64,000 bases of DNA from Micromonospora sp. WMMD1082 (lineage in GTDB: Bacteria; Actinomycetota; Actinomycetes; Mycobacteriales; Micromonosporaceae): contig NZ_JARUBM010000002.1 in NCBI RefSeq assembly GCF_029626175.1, positions 1,116,001 through 1,180,000 on the forward strand. Reading direction: 5' to 3'. Position 1 is the stretch's first letter, and each line of letters starts with the position of its first letter. The notes under the pieces were generated by a model. The model was not told where the DNA came from and made no database searches. It saw only the letters and a list, made by a program, of their open reading frames with translations. Below, in pieces: positions 63,513 through 64,000 of this stretch. Made by a program: the position numbers and the translations under genes.

Positions 63513-63548
63513 AATACGGTTTTTGGCGTTTCCGCCCTCAACCGTATT
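63513..63548. promoter_or_regulatory. Large inverted repeat upstream of the XRE gene
   Basis: AATACGGTT, then an inner stem GGCG-TTTC-CGCC, then AACCGTATT. It lies about 33 bases before the GTG start in an A+T-richer stretch and could be an operator or a structured leader. Just left of it, CCGCC-TTT-GGCGG (63498-63510) is a second small palindrome. Confidence 0.5.
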
Positions 63549-63580
63549 GGTTGCATTATGGGACTGAGGGGTGTTGCACG

Positions 63581-64000
63581 GTGCATGCAACGAACGGCTC
63601 GACCGTGCCGCGACGGCAACTCGGCAGGCTGCTCACCCAGCTTCGGGTGGACGCCCAGGTCACCATCGAGGCGGCCGCCGACGAGTTGGACTGCTCGCGG
63701 CAGAAGATCTGGCGAATCGAGCGGGGCCTGACGCCGGCACGGGGTCCGGACGTGCGGGTGCTCTGCGAGCTTTACCGGGCCACTCCCGACCAGGCGAGCG
63801 TGCTGCTCGGGTTGGCCGAGGTCGGCAGGGCCGAGGGGTGGTGGCACGCATACGGCCGGTCCATCCCGATCTGGTTCTCGCTCTATATCGGGCTGGAGAA
63901 TGTCGCCAGCAGCGTGCGTCACTACAACGCCGAACTGGTGCCGGGGCTCTTGCAGACCCCCGAATACGCCACCGCGCTCTTCCTGCACAACCGGCCGGAG
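63581..64000 (+). CDS. XRE-family regulator with DUF5753 domain, 3' end beyond the right edge
   Basis: The GTG at 63581 has GAGGGG about nine bases upstream; 140 codons are visible before the edge. Residues 10-70 are an XRE helix-turn-helix (RRQLGRLLTQLRVDAQVTIEA, AADELDCSRQKIWRIERGL) and the following segment (GWWHAYGRSIPIWFSLYIGLE, then SVRHYNAELVPGLLQTPEYATAL) is the beginning of DUF5753. Such regulators usually sit beside a small DUF397 protein in Streptomyces and Micromonospora and act in development or antibiotic control; a DUF397 gene, if present, would lie to the right. Confidence 0.9.
   Translation, partial: MHATNGSTVPRRQLGRLLTQLRVDAQVTIEAAADELDCSRQKIWRIERGLTPARGPDVRVLCELYRATPDQASVLLGLAEVGRAEGWWHAYGRSIPIWFSLYIGLENVASSVRHYNAELVPGLLQTPEYATALFLHNRPE

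Overview
The window comes from a high-G+C actinomycete chromosome, most likely a Micromonospora-type member of Micromonosporaceae. The reasons are very strong G/C at third codon positions, many GTG starts, long antisense open frames created by that bias, many promoters placed directly on start codons, and gene order shared with other actinobacteria. The blocks ispH-xseA-xseB-DUF4245-glpX-phoH (compare M. tuberculosis Rv1110 to Rv1095), birA-accD-accE-maf-accA (Rv3279c to Rv3285) and lpdA-M20 hydrolase-phospho-sugar mutase (Rv3303c to Rv3308) are all recognisable. No rRNA, tRNA, CRISPR array or biosynthetic cluster is visible.

Layout. 1-5.1 kb: a cut-off PadR regulator, rmuC and a large secreted subtilase. 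5.1-17.8 kb: core block with a small lipoprotein, ispH, xseA, xseB, two tandem LppX/LprG-like lipoproteins, DUF4245, glpX, a YdcZ-type transporter, a rhomboid protease, a secreted lytic transglycosylase and a PIN-PhoH ATPase. 17.8-25.8 kb: a self-regulated HTH gene, otsB, a cis-isoprenyl transferase, pckG, two tandem GtrA proteins and a PH-domain membrane protein. 25.8-44.8 kb: the acyl-CoA carboxylase region, with birA and accD (propionyl-type), then a metalloprotease, a Uma2 nuclease, a GH25 lysozyme and a receptor Ser/Thr kinase, then accE, then an accessory island of 5.5 kb, then maf, an O-methyltransferase, an ABC-2 exporter and accA. 44.8-64 kb: lysG/lysE, guaB1, an editing-less threonyl-tRNA synthetase behind a candidate threonine attenuator, lpdA, a cyclotransferase, several hypothetical genes, an M20 amidohydrolase, a methylmalonyl-CoA mutase large subunit, a second receptor kinase, a phospho-sugar mutase and a cut-off XRE/DUF5753 regulator.

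The accessory island (about 33.95-39.48 kb) splits accE from maf. It holds an orphan three-gene type VII secretion cassette (two helical WXG/PPE-like proteins and a mycosin, linked by 4-base overlaps) with a lower-G+C mosaic tract inside it, followed by a methyltransferase gene broken by an IS1634-type element. The element has 14-bp inverted repeats and an unusually long 23-bp target duplication; removing the element and one duplicate restores an exact 234-codon frame.

The genes form several metabolic units. Propionyl-CoA carboxylase (accD, accE, accA, activated by birA) feeds methylmalonyl-CoA to the mutase. pckG and glpX serve gluconeogenesis. lysG/lysE exports basic amino acids. The two receptor kinases probably sense envelope signals. 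The most novel regulatory signals are the Thr-Thr-Thr leader peptide plus terminator before the thrS-like gene, a family of 68-nt palindromic intergenic elements, and about 19 starts with a TAnnnT hexamer 6-7 bases upstream, which predicts widespread leaderless transcripts. All statements come from reading the sequence by eye; no alignment or folding program was run.
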